Source: Ciona savignyi (taxonomy: Eukaryota > Chordata > Ascidiacea > Phlebobranchia > Cionidae). Taken from it: a DNA stretch of 64,000 nucleotides. Location: assembly GCA_000149265.1 (NCBI GenBank), contig CH002937.1, positions 189,367 through 253,366 on the forward strand, read 5' to 3'. This document shows positions 40,024 through 51,928 of the stretch, one piece after another. Position 1 is the stretch's first letter, and each line of letters begins with the position of its first letter. A program made the translations under genes and the position numbers. The notes below the pieces were generated by a model, which was given only the letters and a program-made list of their open reading frames with translations, was not told the DNA's origin and did no database searches.

Positions 40024-41549
40024 ATGTGGGTAGTTTTTTTACTTCATTTGGTGTTGTTATGGACTACAGTATACGCAGGTAAAAGAACTGGTAGATTAAC
40101 ATTGTATAGACTACAATAATCTAAAGCACTCTTAATCAATAATACTTAATAATATAAAAATAACCTTTTCACTTTTCTATAAAAGTTTAATTTATTTTTA
40201 CATATCATAGAGCAGCAGAAATTTACTAAATCGACTTTCATGCATAAGAAAGTGTTAGTAAATGGTTTCTTATAAGCATTGTACTAAACAAACTCAGATA
40301 CAACTGACTAGTGATAACATTCCTAGTGCTGTCCAATACAAAAGGACAAACATGAGAATCTATAATTGATAATTGTATTTTTGGGAAAAAATAGGCTAAC
40401 TAGACCAAGTAATCTTAGTCTATGGTAGCTGTTATACAGTGGTGTAATATTAGCAGTGTATATACATTTTGTTCGTATTCCCACAGTTTTGTTTAAATCA
40501 CTTGGGTGTTGGAGGGATGAGCCAAATCGAGCCATTCCAACCTTAGAAGGTACAAGCGAATTATTAGATGGCCATTATAGAATTCGTTCAAATCCAATAG
40601 AAAAATGCAGTCAGGTAGCGTACAAAAGGGGATATGACGTATTCGCAGTTCAGGTAAGATGGTATTTATATCTTGGTTGTTACACTGCCAACTTGGTAAA
40701 TGTCAATAACAATTTATCACCCTATCTTTTCGCCGCATAATATGAATAATAAAAACGATTTAAACATTATGGAACAGGATGGTGGTTGGTGCGCTAGTTC
40801 GTTTAACGCGAGGGAAACCTACAAGAAATACGGGAAAGCCACTAATTGCGCTGGTGATGGGGAAGGGGGTTATTCGGCAAACGATGTCTACGAGTTTATA
40901 CAAGGTAAAATATTGAAGGTGACCATAATTTTAAAATACGTGATTGCTTCCATTTTAAACATCATGATTGCAAATTTGGTAAGAAATCATTTGAACCAGA
41001 TCTACGCAATATTCCAAGCCATATTTAGTTTATGGTATTTTTACCGAGCCACGTTCCGTATCTATGTTGGGCTCGTCACTAAGACCGTTTTTTATAAGTC
41101 GGTTTATGTATTGGTTGGGTTAACCATTTGGCCACACCATCGTACCATATGGTCAACTGTAGCTATAACATTTTCGAAGTTAAACAATATAAGGCGCTAG
41201 AAGTGCGTGGTGGGTTATATCTTTTGTTTTAAACACCCGCCTTACTTTTACAGAGACAGAAGAAGTACCAGAAACGAGAGAATACATGGGAGAATATGAG
41301 AGATCAATTTACTCGATCCAACCAAAAACAATCCTCCAAGTTGATTTCAGGTTCTGTCCCCATGTGCTACCCCACCAAGCTAATATCACAATAATCACCA
41401 AAGACAAATCGCTGCCCCACATGTTTAACACCACTGTACTAGAAATCCGACCATACAACGTGCTAACTGAGGTGAAGAGAGTGGACGTGGAGGCAGGTTG
41501 GAACTGGGTGGAAGTTAGAATTCTATGGCGGGTGGTCGTTTATATTTGA
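40024..41549 (+). CDS. U10: array gene, intact, 4 exons
   Basis: Exons are 40024-40078, 40487-40653, 40778-40904 and 41254-41549 (214 residues). The signal peptide has LLHLVLLW. Domain markers: VLFKSLGCWRDEPN, GHYRIRS, AYKRGYDVFAVQ, DGGWC, KATNCAGDGEGGYSANDVYEFIQ. YS in place of GW/GL before ANDVY makes this the only unit with that change at an otherwise conserved spot. The tail carries YERSIYS as in U2. All splice sites are canonical. Confidence 0.85.
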
Positions 41550-43073
41550 TTCCCTTGTGCAATGTGCCCCTGTGGACCCGATGTATATTTGATTAGATTG
41601 TATAGCGTTTGTAAGTTGGCTTGTTATGAATTACTTTCAGATTTCTGATGGGAACACATTTTGATTTTAACTTCAATTTTTTTCCGGCGTAATGCTGGTG
41701 ACATGCATGTCCGGTCTCCAGGTCATTGGTTAGAACGCGTTATTAAATTAGGTTGAAACTTTTAGAAATTCTAACTGGCATGCCCATAGTTTGCCTTGAA
41801 ATTTAATTTTTTCACAAAAAACAAGGAGAATTGTCGCTATTGGGGAAAATGTAAAGATATATAGGCCAATTTTTAGCATTTTCGGAGTTATCATCATAAC
41901 TTGATTTTGGGTCTTGTATTGGATATCCAATTTAACATAATCTATTGCCATAGGATAGCATAGGATATTTATGTTTATCCACGTGAATGAGAAAACACAA
42001 GGGGTGCCAAAACACGGGAAATCATCAGATTACCTTGCGCCCACTATCGGGGTACTGGAGCTATTACAGTGTATTGTGTATGATTAAGACATTCCTTTAA
42101 TCTAGTAGAACCTTTCATTCTACTGGGTTCGGACATTGTCCGTTAAGTTGTGCTTATAAACGAAAAATGTCCCAATCGAAAAATAAACATTTTAAAGAAC
42201 TTAGTATGTTTTTTCATTCTACTGGATTCGGGCATTGTCCGTTAAGTTCTGCTTATAAACGAATAATGTCCCAAATTGAAAAATAAACATTTTAAAGAAC
42301 TTAGTATGTTTTTTTTGTCGTGTTTTTTTAAATACAAACGTGAATACTTTATTCAGTAATATCAAGCTTGGATAGGTTATTCGGAAACCCATTGGGTTTC
42401 CTCTCAGAAACAAAAGTTATACACTTTGTATAACACATACCAAGGATGATTAGATAACCAGATTACACGATCGTGTATGCACGCAAGAACAAATATAGAT
42501 TATATATGTCGGTGGTCAACAATTCTAGTTATCACATACTCTTAAACGAAACGTTATGATAATAAAACAAATCTTTAAACAAAGTGTCTTTTTTTAGAAA
42601 TGTTTTTCCTAGAAACAAATGACGTAGAGAAAGTGACGTAACCAGAAGCAAACGACTCACTGAAGATAATAGCATAACTGAAATTAAGGTTACAAGGTTG
42701 TTTTAAAATAAAGAAAAACAGCTTTTTAAACAAGTTACCGGACACGGTTATTTATTTATAATTGGTTTCGTTTTGTCTTCATATTAATATTTTCCTTTGG
42801 TAACGTCACTGCTGGGCAGTTATAACACAACCGGATCTGACATCGACTGATTACGAGCAACATTACTTTTATTGTGCGAAAATTACAACTAATTACTCCG
42901 TGACGCATATCGTTTGTTGTACAAGCGGGTGATGTATGTGGTATTGGTTTAATCAAGTATGGCAGTGGCATGGGGTGCCAAACGCAACAGTTGCAATAAC
43001 TCGTTTGTCATCGTATTTTGATAGCAATGAACTAAACTGAGCAATTAAGTTACAACGATAGATATTTTGTATA

Positions 43074-44537
43074 ATGTCGGTAGTTTTTTTACTTCATTCA
43101 GTGTTGTTATGGACTACAGTATACGCAGGTAAAAGAACTGGTAGATTAACATTGTATAGATTACAATCATATAAAGCACTCTTAATCAATAATACTTAAT
43201 AATATAAAAATAATCCTTTCACTTTTCTATAAAAGTTTAACTTATTTTTACATTTCATAGCGCAGCAGAAATTTACTAAATCGACTTTCATGCATAAGAA
43301 AGAGGTAGTAAATGGTTTCTTATAAACATTGTACTAAACGAACTCAGATACAACTGACTAGTGATAACATCCCAGTGCTGTCCAATACAAAAGAACAAAC
43401 ATGAGTATCTATATTTGATAATTGTATTTTTGGGAAAAAATAGGCTAACTAGACCAAGTAATCTTAGTCTATGGTAGCTGTTATACAGTGGTGTAATATT
43501 AGCAATGTATATACATTTTGTTTGTATTCCCACAGTTTCGTTGAAATCACTTGGGTGTTGGAGGGATAAGCCAAATCGAGCCATTCCAACTTTAGAAGGT
43601 ACAAGCGAACTATTAGATGGCTATTATAAAGTTCGTTCAAATCCAATAGAAAAATGCAGTCAGGTAGCGTACGAAAGGGGATATGACGTATTCGCAGTTC
43701 AGGTAAGATGGTATTTATATCTTGGTTGTTACACTGCCAACTTGGTAAATGTCAATAACAATTTATCTCCCTTTTTTTTCGCCGCATAATATTAATAATA
43801 AAAACGATTTAAACATTGTGGAACAGGATGGTGGTTGGTGCGCTAGTTCGTTTAACGCGAGGGAAACCTACAAGAAATACGGGAAATCGACTAATTGCGC
43901 TGATGATGGGGAAGGGGGGTGGTTTGGCAAACGATGTCTACAAGTTTGTACAAGGTAAACTGTTATAGGTGACCATAATTTTAAAATACGTGATTATTTT
44001 TATTTTAAACATCATGTTTGCATGGTATGTTTACCGAGCCACGCTTCGTATCTATTATAGCCTCGTCCCTATAATCTTTTTTTTATGAGTCGGTTTATGT
44101 ATCGGTTGGGTTAACGGATTTGGCCACTCCATCCTACCATATGGTTAACTGTAGCTATAGCATTTTTGAAGTTAATATAAGGCGGTAGAATTGCGTGGTG
44201 GGTTATATCTTTTGTTTTAAACACTCGTCTTACTTTAACAGAGACAGAAGAAGTACCAGAAACGAGAGAATACATGGGAGAATATGAGAGAGGAATTTAT
44301 TCGATCCAATCAAAAACAATCCTCCAAGTTGATTTCAGGTTCTGTCCCCATGTGCTACCCCATCAAGCTAATATCACAATAATCACCAAAGACAAATCGC
44401 TGCCCCACATGTTTAACACCACTGTACTAGAAATCCGACCATACAACGTGCTAACTGAGGTGACGAGAGTGGACGTGGAGACAGGTTAGAACTGGGTGGA
44501 AGTTAAAATTCTATGGCGGGTGGTCGTTTATATTTGA
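43074..44537 (+). pseudogene. U11: array gene broken in exons 3 and 4
   Basis: Exons match 43074-43128, 43536-43702, 43827-43954 and 44242-44537. Exon 3 is 128 bases, one more than usual, from an extra G in the run before TGGTTTGGC; this shifts the frame before ANDVY. Exon 4 has TAG for the conserved Trp codon in GWNWVEV. The start reads MSVVF where other units have MWVVF. The extra G alone could be a read error, but the stop codon is a substitution, so loss of function is likely. Exons 2 and 3 are close to identical to U4 (KPN, GYYKV, ATTGTGGAACAG). Confidence 0.75.
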
Positions 44538-46041
44538 TTTCGATGTGCAATGTGCCTCTGTGGACCCGATGTATATTTGATTATATTGTATACCGTTTGT
44601 AATTCGGCTTGTTAAGGATTACTTTCAGATTTCCGATGGGAACACATTTTGATTTTATATTCTGTTTTTTTTTCCGGCGTAATGCTGGTGACATGCATGT
44701 CCGGTCTCCAGGTTATTGGTTAGAACGCGTTATCAAATTAGGTTGAAACTTTTAGAAATTTTAACTGGCATGCCCATAGTTTGCCTTGAATTTTAATTTA
44801 AACAAAAAACAATAAAAATTATGGCTATTGGTGAAATATAAAGAAATAGGCCAATTTTCAGCATTTTTGGAGTTATCACCATTATTTCCGGATTATATAG
44901 AAATATTTTCCTTGAATTTCTACTGAATTTAGAGTATTACAAAACGAATCAGAAAAACATAACTTGATTTTGGGTCTGGTATTGAATATTCAATTTAACA
45001 TGAACTATTGCCATAGGATAGCATTGGATATTTATGTTTATCCACGTGAATGAGAAAACACAAGGAGTGCCAAAAACACGAGCAATCGTCAGATTATCTT
45101 GCGCCCACTATCGGGGTACTGGAGCTATTGCAGTGTATTGTGTATGACATTTCTTTAATTTAATAGAACATATTATTCCACTGGATTCGGGCATTGTCTG
45201 TTACGTTCTGCTTATAAACGAAAAAATGTTCCCAATCAAGTTAGACATTTTAAAGAACTTAGTATGTTTTTTGTTTTTTTTGTAGTATATTTTTAAATAC
45301 AAACGTGAATACTTTATTCAGTTATATTAAGCTTGGATAGGTTACTCGGAAACCCATTTGGTTTGCTTGCAGAAACAAAGGTTATACACTTTGTATAATA
45401 CATACCAAGGGGGATTAGGTAGCCAGATTACACGATCGTTTCTGCACGCAAGAACAAATACCGCATTATATATATGTCGGTGGTCAACAATTTCTAGTTA
45501 TCACATACTCTTAAACGAAACGTTATGAAAATAAAACAAATCTTTAAATATAGTGTATTTTTTAGAAATATTTTTCCTAGAAACAAATGACGCAGGAAAA
45601 GTGACGTAAGCAGAAGCAAACAATTAACTTAAGATGAAAGCGTAACTGAAATTAAGGTTACAAGGTTGTTAAAATGGAGAAAAACAGTTTTATAAAGAAG
45701 TTACCGGACACGGTTATTTATTTATAATTGGTTTCGTTTTGCTTTATGTTAATATATTCCTTTGATAACGTCACTGCTGGGCAGTTATAACACAAGCGGA
45801 TCTGACATCGACTGATGACGAGCAATGTTACTTACATTGTGCGAAAATTAAAAACTAATTACTCCGTGACGCATGTCGTTTATTGTTCAAGCGGGTGGTG
45901 TATGTGGTACTGGTTTAATTAAGTATAAAATTGGGATTAGGTGCCAAACGTTGCATTAACTCGTATTGTTATCGTATTTTGACAGCAATAAACCTAAACT
46001 GAAAAATTAGGTTACCAATGCAATCATAGATACTCTGTATA

Positions 46042-47569
46042 ATGTGGGTAGTTTTTTTACTTCATTTGGTGTTGTTATGGTCTACTTATACAGTATACGC
46101 AGGTAAAAGAACTGGTAGATTAATTTATAACATTGTATAGACTACAATAATATAAAGCACTGTCAGTAATATTTAATAATATAAAAATAAACGTTTCACT
46201 TTTCTATAAGTTTAATTATTTATTTTTACTTTTCATAGCGCAGCAGCAATTTACTAAATCGACTTTCATGCATAAGAAAGAGGTAGTAAATGGTTTCTTA
46301 TAAGTATTGTACTAAACGAACGCTGCAGATAGAACTGGCTAGTGATAACATCCCTAGTGCTGTCCAATACAAAAGGACAAACATGAGTATCTATATTTGA
46401 TAGTTGTATTTTTGGGGGAAAATAGGCTAAATAGACCAAGTAATCTTAGTCTATGGTAGCTGTTATACAGTGGTGTAATATTAGCAGTGTATATACATTT
46501 TGTTCATATTCCCACAGTTTCGCTTGGGTGTTGGAGGGATGAGGGAAATCGAGCCATTCCAACCTTAGAAGGCACAAGTGAACTATTAGATGGCCATTAT
46601 AGAGTTCGTTCAAATCCAATAGAAAAATGCAGCCAGGTAGCGTACGAAAGGGGATATGGCGTATTCGCAGTTCAGGTAAGATGGTATTTATATCTTGGTT
46701 GTTACACTGCCAAATTGACAAATGGCAATAACAAATTATCTCTTTATCTTTTCGCCGTATAATATTAAAAATATAAAGATTTAAACATTATGGAACAGCA
46801 TGGTGGTTGGTGCGCTAGTTCGTTTAACGCGAGGGAAACCTACAAGAAATACGGGAAATCCACTAATTGCGCTGGTGATGGGGAAGGGGCTGGTTTGGCA
46901 AACGATGTCTACGAGTTTGTACAAGGTAAAATATTGAAGGTGACCATAATTTTAAAATACGTGGTTATTTTCATTTTTAACATCATGTTTGCAAAGTTGG
47001 TAAGAAATCATTTGAACCAGATCTACGCAATATTTCAAGCCATATTTGGTTAATGGTATTTTTACCGAGCCACGTTCCGTATCTATGTTGGGCTCGTCAC
47101 TATGACCGTTTTTTTATGAGTCGGTTTATGAATCGGTTGTGTTAACCATTCGGCCACACCATCGTACCAAATGGTTAACTGTAGCTATATAGCATTTTCG
47201 AAGTTGAACAATATAAGGCATCAGAAGTGGTGGGTTATAACTTTTGTTTCAAACACTCCTCTTACTTTTATAGAGACAGAAGAAGTGCCAGAAACGAGAG
47301 AATACATGGGAGAATATGAGAGAGGAATTTACTCGATCCAACCGAAAACAATCCTCCAAGTTGATTTCAGGTTCTGTCCCCATGTGCTACCCCACCAAGC
47401 CAATATCACAATAATCACCAAAGACAAATCGCTGCCCCACATGTTTAACACCACTGTACTAGAAATCCGACCATACAACGTGCTAACTGAGGTGAAGAGA
47501 GTGGACGTGGAGGCAGGTTGGAACTGGGTGGAAGTTAGAATTCTATGGCGGGTGGTCGTTTATATTTGA
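46042..47569 (+). CDS. U12: last array gene, intact, short exon 2
   Basis: Exons are 46042-46102, 46518-46675, 46799-46925 and 47274-47569, giving 213 residues. Exon 1 has the long signal peptide form (LLWSTYTVYA) of U8. Exon 2 is nine bases shorter: VSLGCW replaces VSFKSLGCW, an in-frame loss of three residues just before the first Cys. Other markers: GHYRVRS, GYGVFAVQ, HGGWC, KSTNCAGDGEGAGLANDVYEFVQ. The tail is the common form. About 140 bases after its stop the unit sequence ends sharply, so its 3' UTR and poly(A) signal differ from those of the other units. Confidence 0.84.
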
Positions 47570-47708
47570 TTTCGATGTGCAATGTGCCTCTGTGGACCCG
47601 ACGTATATTTGATTGGATTGTATAGCGTTTGTAAGTTGGCTTGTTATGCTTAACCTTCAGATTTTCGATGGGAACACATTCGCCAGGTCATTGGTTAGAA
47701 CGCGTGAG

Positions 47709-48093
47709 GTAGCCAGGATACCCGATCGTTTCTACATGCAAACAATATAGCGTACACTCAACAATGGTTTTAAAAACAGTGGTGGCTCACACGTGGTTGA
47801 CACTCTATAGTTCAAATTGAAGCTTTAAGCTAAAACCAATTTTAGAGATAGTTTTTCGTTCATTCTCAGTTTATTTCTTTTAAAGTTACATTGTGTTTAT
47901 TGAAGTTATGATTTATAAATAAATAATGTTTTAAAGATATTATTTTTGAAAGTTCACGATCAACAACGAATATCATGAATAGCTATTCGTAAACCATCAG
48001 TCACAACGGAGTACAAGCGAAAGCATTAGTGGAATTTCATTTTAGAATTTTTTCCACTCTGGGCACGCTTTCGGGCCACATCTTCTCCTTAAG
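47709..48093. other. Right junction of the array
   Basis: No coding sequence is supported. At about 47712-47755 a spacer-like piece returns (GTAGCCAGGATACCCGATCG, as in the spacers' GTAGCCAGATTACACGATCG). At 47797 a CACGTGGTTGACACTCTA block matches 3088-3105. Confidence 0.5.
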
Positions 48094-48545
48094 GAGGCGT
48101 TCAACTAATTATTTTCCCTATCTCTCCAATGCAAACTGACCTCACAAAAACGACTGTCACTCAAAATCCTGACATAGGAAGTCTTAGATTTTTTCACAAT
48201 TTAAAATTGAAGCTTGGATCTGCAACCTAAACTCAAAACCCTACAAAATTTTGAGCCCATACCCCTTCGTACATCGGCAACTTTTTTCCAACAAAACAGC
48301 TAGCAGATGCACATTCAACACCTTTATTTTACAAAGCACTGCTCCACGATTACAAAACTTTACAGCTAAACGAGAACACCGGCGCGCAGCCTAGCACATG
48401 CTGCTTTCAACAAAACAAACATTGGGGAATCACCACCATTGTTACTCAGCAAAACACTCGTTTAAAAACAATGCCTCATGGAGGGTAGGCCTACCACTTG
48501 TCACATCCTGCCGTTCATAGAGGTCTTAATTGGTTATACGCCATC
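48094..48545 (+). mobile_element. GAGGCGTT MITE, second long copy
   Basis: 452 bp, close in sequence to the copy at 32930 through its whole length. Target duplication TTAAG lies at 48089-48093 and 48546-48550. With TAAAG at the other copy, the site preference looks like TWAAG. The copies differ by small indels, so neither is a fresh duplicate of the other. Confidence 0.8.
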
Positions 48546-48661
48546 TTAAGTCAGCTCTCACCTATTAGCCTACTAATTCGCGCTTTACCGCAAACTCTTC
48601 TTCAGGGCTCTATATCGTTTGGCTTTAGTTAAATTTTGTTTGCAAATTAGTGTTTTTATTG

Positions 48662-48706
48662 CTTAGGTTTGGCGGCCGCGTCCGCTATATTTATTTAATT
48701 ATATCC
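48662..48706. repeat. Left part of a short repeat split by the LTR element
   Basis: TTGGCGGCCGCGTCCGC and TATATTTATT match 53648-53694. The right part resumes after the LTR element at 52721 and runs to about 52831. The intact copy is at 53648-53801. Confidence 0.75.
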
Positions 48707-48833
48707 TGTAGCGTACTGCACTGTGTTCTTTGTGCGGGCGACTTTGTAATGAACTCTCTGCGATAATACAACACACGAAAAGACGGTAACAAGAAAAAGG
48801 CATTATTAACGCTTCGCTGAACACGTCGCCACA
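48707..48833 (-). repeat. 3' LTR of the gypsy element
   Basis: 127 bp, identical as read to 52594-52720. It begins and ends with TGT/ACA inverted bases. Confidence 0.92.
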
Positions 48834-48946
48834 TAACCCCCCTCCAGAAGCGGACATAATGAGCATCAGCACTACTTTAAACCATGCGAGCAACACAGTA
48901 AAATCAAATGAGGTTTAAACATAAAAACATCTGGCGAGCAACATAG

Positions 48947-50271
48947 TTAATCAATAAAAACGAATAGGGGGTTAACTAAACGCCCCGAGCGGGTACACAT
49001 AGCCGGGGACTCGCGTTGGGGTGTATTTTGCGGTGGCAAATTATCATTGTCTGCTTTGCGTGGTCTTCCTCGTCGTGGCGGTTGTGCCACTGTGACCGGT
49101 TCTGTCATGTCCAGGTATGCTGGTTTCACACGATCTATGCTGACCACTTCATGACGGTCTCCTATCTCCAGAGTAAAAGTCTTGTGGTTGCGGCTGATGA
49201 CACGGTACGGACCGTTGTACGGTGGCGTCAAAGGTGGACGGTGTTTGTCGTTTCGTAAGAAAACGTACAGACATGTGTCCAAAACTGGTGGTACTCTTGT
49301 GGGAACTAGACCATGGCGTGACATAGGTGTTGGTAGTAGTCGACCAACCGTCTCTTTTACTGCTGGTAGTATTTGAGAAGGTAGCGGATCAGCTTGGCTT
49401 ACACCAAAAAAATCCCCGGGAACTACTAAATTCGCTCCGTATACTAATTCCGCTGAAGAAGCTTTCAAGTCTTCTTTAGGGGCGGTGCGGATGCCCAGCA
49501 GGACCCAGGGAAGTTCGTCCACCCAGTTTGGTCCTGTAAGCCGTGCCATGAGAGCACTCTTCATGTGACGATGAAATCGTTCAACAAGCCCGTTCCCTTG
49601 CGCGTGAAATGAGGTCGTGCGATGGAGTTGAATGCCAAGCAACCTGGTAAAAGTCGACCACAGTGCTGAGGTAAATTGTGGACCTCGGTCCGATGAAATG
49701 TTGGACGGTACCCCGAAACGAGAAATCCAGTTAAAGGCGAAAGCCCTGGCACACGTGGTTGTAGAATCGCGTCTGTCATCGGAATAGCTTCCGGCCATCT
49801 TGTAAAACGATCGACCATTGTAAGCAAATATATATTGCCTTGTGAAGGTGCCAAGGGGCCAACGATATCAATGTTTACGTGGCTAAAACGTGATTGGCAC
49901 AGTGGGTATTGCTCAAGCGGAGCGCGCACATGCTGGTGGATTTTGGCTTTCTGGCAGCTAACACATTGTTTTGCCCACAAACCGACCTGTCGATGTAAAC
50001 CGTGCCAGACAAATTTAGAAGAAATGAGCTTACGTGTTGCCCGGATAGACGGGTGTGACAGATTGTGAACAATATCGAATATTTTCTTCTGCCAGGACTT
50101 CGGGATCACAGGACGTGGCGTTCCTGTCGATACATCGCAGAGAATCGTAGTTCCAGACGAATCAAGTTGGATGTCTTTAAGTTTCAGGTTCGTGAGCGCT
50201 GTGCGATAGGCTTGGACCTCCGAGTCCAGCTGGGCAGCCGCGAGCGATGCGTAATCCATGTCAAGCTGCAA
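48947..50271 (-). pseudogene. Integrase region of the gypsy fossil
   Basis: The region shows the zinc-binding H-H-C-C start (HPSIRATRKL, CVSCQKAK), the catalytic core with VNIDIVGPLAPS and the later SDRGPQFTS and GLVERFHRHMK, and a C-terminal NGPYRVISR of the GPY/F type. These place it in Ty3/gypsy pol. It is interrupted and is treated as a fossil. Confidence 0.85.
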
Positions 50272-50324
50272 TTGCGTGGCATTAATCGAAATGCGAGCAG
50301 AGGGCGTCAGCAGCTTGATTGCGA

Positions 50325-51533
50325 TTAATGACCATCGATGTGCACCAGATACGTCCAGTTGTGTACGTCTGAGTAATGGCAGCTAATTGCACGTTGTTGT
50401 CTCAGCTGACCATGGACTTTATGATCTTGAAAAAGGCAACATGTAAGTGGTTTGTGGTCGGTGTGAGCCGTGAAACTGCGACCTTCAAGAAAATAGCGAA
50501 AGTGTCGTATCGCTAGGTGCAAGGCGAGTAATTCCCTGTCAAACGCACTGTATTTAAGTTCCGGGGGACGTAAGCGTTTGCTAAAAAACGCCAGGGGTCG
50601 CCATGCGCCGTCCATAAATTGTTGCAGAACAGCGCCGATGGCGTGCTGCGAGGCATCGGTGGTTAGACCAGTGGGTGCCTGATGCAATGGATGGTGCAGG
50701 AGCGTGGCTTTCGCTAAAGCGGTTTTCGCCTCTTCGAAAGCTGAAACCAATGCCTCGTTCCAAACCAGTTTTTTAGGTTTTCCAGACAATGACTCGTAAA
50801 TAGGAGACATAATACGTGCTGCACAAGGTATAAAGCGGTGGTAGAAATTAATCATACCTGCGAATTGTTGAAGCTCTTTGATCGTCGTTGGGCGGGGAAA
50901 TAACTGAACGGCTGCCACTTTCTCTGGCAGCGGTCGAGCACCTTGCTGGTTCACTCGGTGTCCCAGAAAATCAATTTGTGAGACTCCGAATTGACACTTG
51001 CCTACATTAACAACCAGATCGTGGTCTGCAAGCTGCTGAAAAAGTTGTCGTAAATGGTCTAGGTGTTCGGAGGTTGACTTGCTTGCTACCAGAATATCGT
51101 CAAGGTAAACATATACAAAATCTAACGATTGGCAGACGGTGTCCATCAGGCGCTGAAATGTCTGTGCCGCGTTTTTTAATCCGAAAGGCATTCGTACAAA
51201 TTCATAACACCCGAAGGGCGTAATCACACTGGTCTTCGGAATATCCTCTGGCGAAATGGGAACCTGGTGGTATCCCCGAATCAAATCAATTTTAGAGAAA
51301 ATGCAAGACCCAGCCAAACGGGCCGAAAAATCTTGAATATGGGGGATGGCGTAGCGATCCGGTTGCGTGGCTGCATTAAGCCGCCTGTAGTCTCCGCATG
51401 GTCTCCACTCACCGGAAGATTTAGGAACCATGTGCAGTGGCGATGCCCATGGACTGGACGACCTTCGAATGATTCCCATATTTAACATGTTACGAAACTC
51501 GTCCTTGGCCACGGCGAGCTTCTCGGGGTGCAA
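50325..51533 (-). pseudogene. Reverse transcriptase and RNase H region of the gypsy fossil
   Basis: RT blocks are clear: [42 protein letters not shown] and the active-site YLDDILVAS. RNase H follows with [36 protein letters not shown] and HTDHKPL. The order and spacing are usual for Ty3/gypsy. It is the longest open part of the element. Confidence 0.92.
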
Positions 51534-51928
51534 GCAAACGTTTCTGTATTGATTAGGCGTCGGCGCTTGATATCCACTAATAAGGCATTTGCCCTTAAGA
51601 AATCGGCACCAAGTAGCGGTCGAGATACGTCAGCTAAAACAAATTTCCAATTGAATTTACCGGGGGGTAGATCCAATGATTCCAATCGTGAACCGTATGT
51701 ACGAATATTGCTGCCATTAGCCGCGAGAAGGTTTTTTCCGGGTTTGTTGGTGCGACGTTCAAGTCCTGTAGGGGGAAGAACGCTGATTTCGGCTCCCGTA
51801 TCAACCAGCAAATTGCGACCTGACAATCTATCCCAAACGTAGAAAAGGCTGCGTTCTGTGCCGGCCGTCGCAGCAGCTATGGACGGTCGGCTCTGCAGTT
51901 TCCCTGAAACGCACAAGGAGGGCGACAT
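51482..51928 (-). pseudogene. Aspartic protease region of the gypsy fossil
   Basis: LLVDTGAEISVLPP is the retroviral-type protease active site (DTGA), and [17 protein letters not shown] is the later flap and helix region. It overlaps the start of the RT part in another frame. Confidence 0.85.

Larger units (their letters stand above)
12236..47700 (+). repeat. Tandem array of about 3 kb gene units (U1-U12)
   Basis: Exon 1 starts lie at 13274, 16331, 19300, 22637, 28496, 33739, 37063, 40024, 43074 and 46042, so most steps are 2.96-3.34 kb. Larger steps hold the truncated unit U5 and the gap-cut unit U7. Introns and spacers are conserved as well as exons, so the array is young or kept alike by gene conversion. 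Each spacer carries a SINE-1 relic (12236-12470 before U1, 15198-15425 before U2, and so on). The right edge is sharp near 47708, after GGTTAGAACGCG. Confidence 0.93.

Noticed and set aside
12236-47700. CRISPR-like or satellite array
   Set aside because: Units of about 3 kb with split genes and spacers; no short regular repeats.
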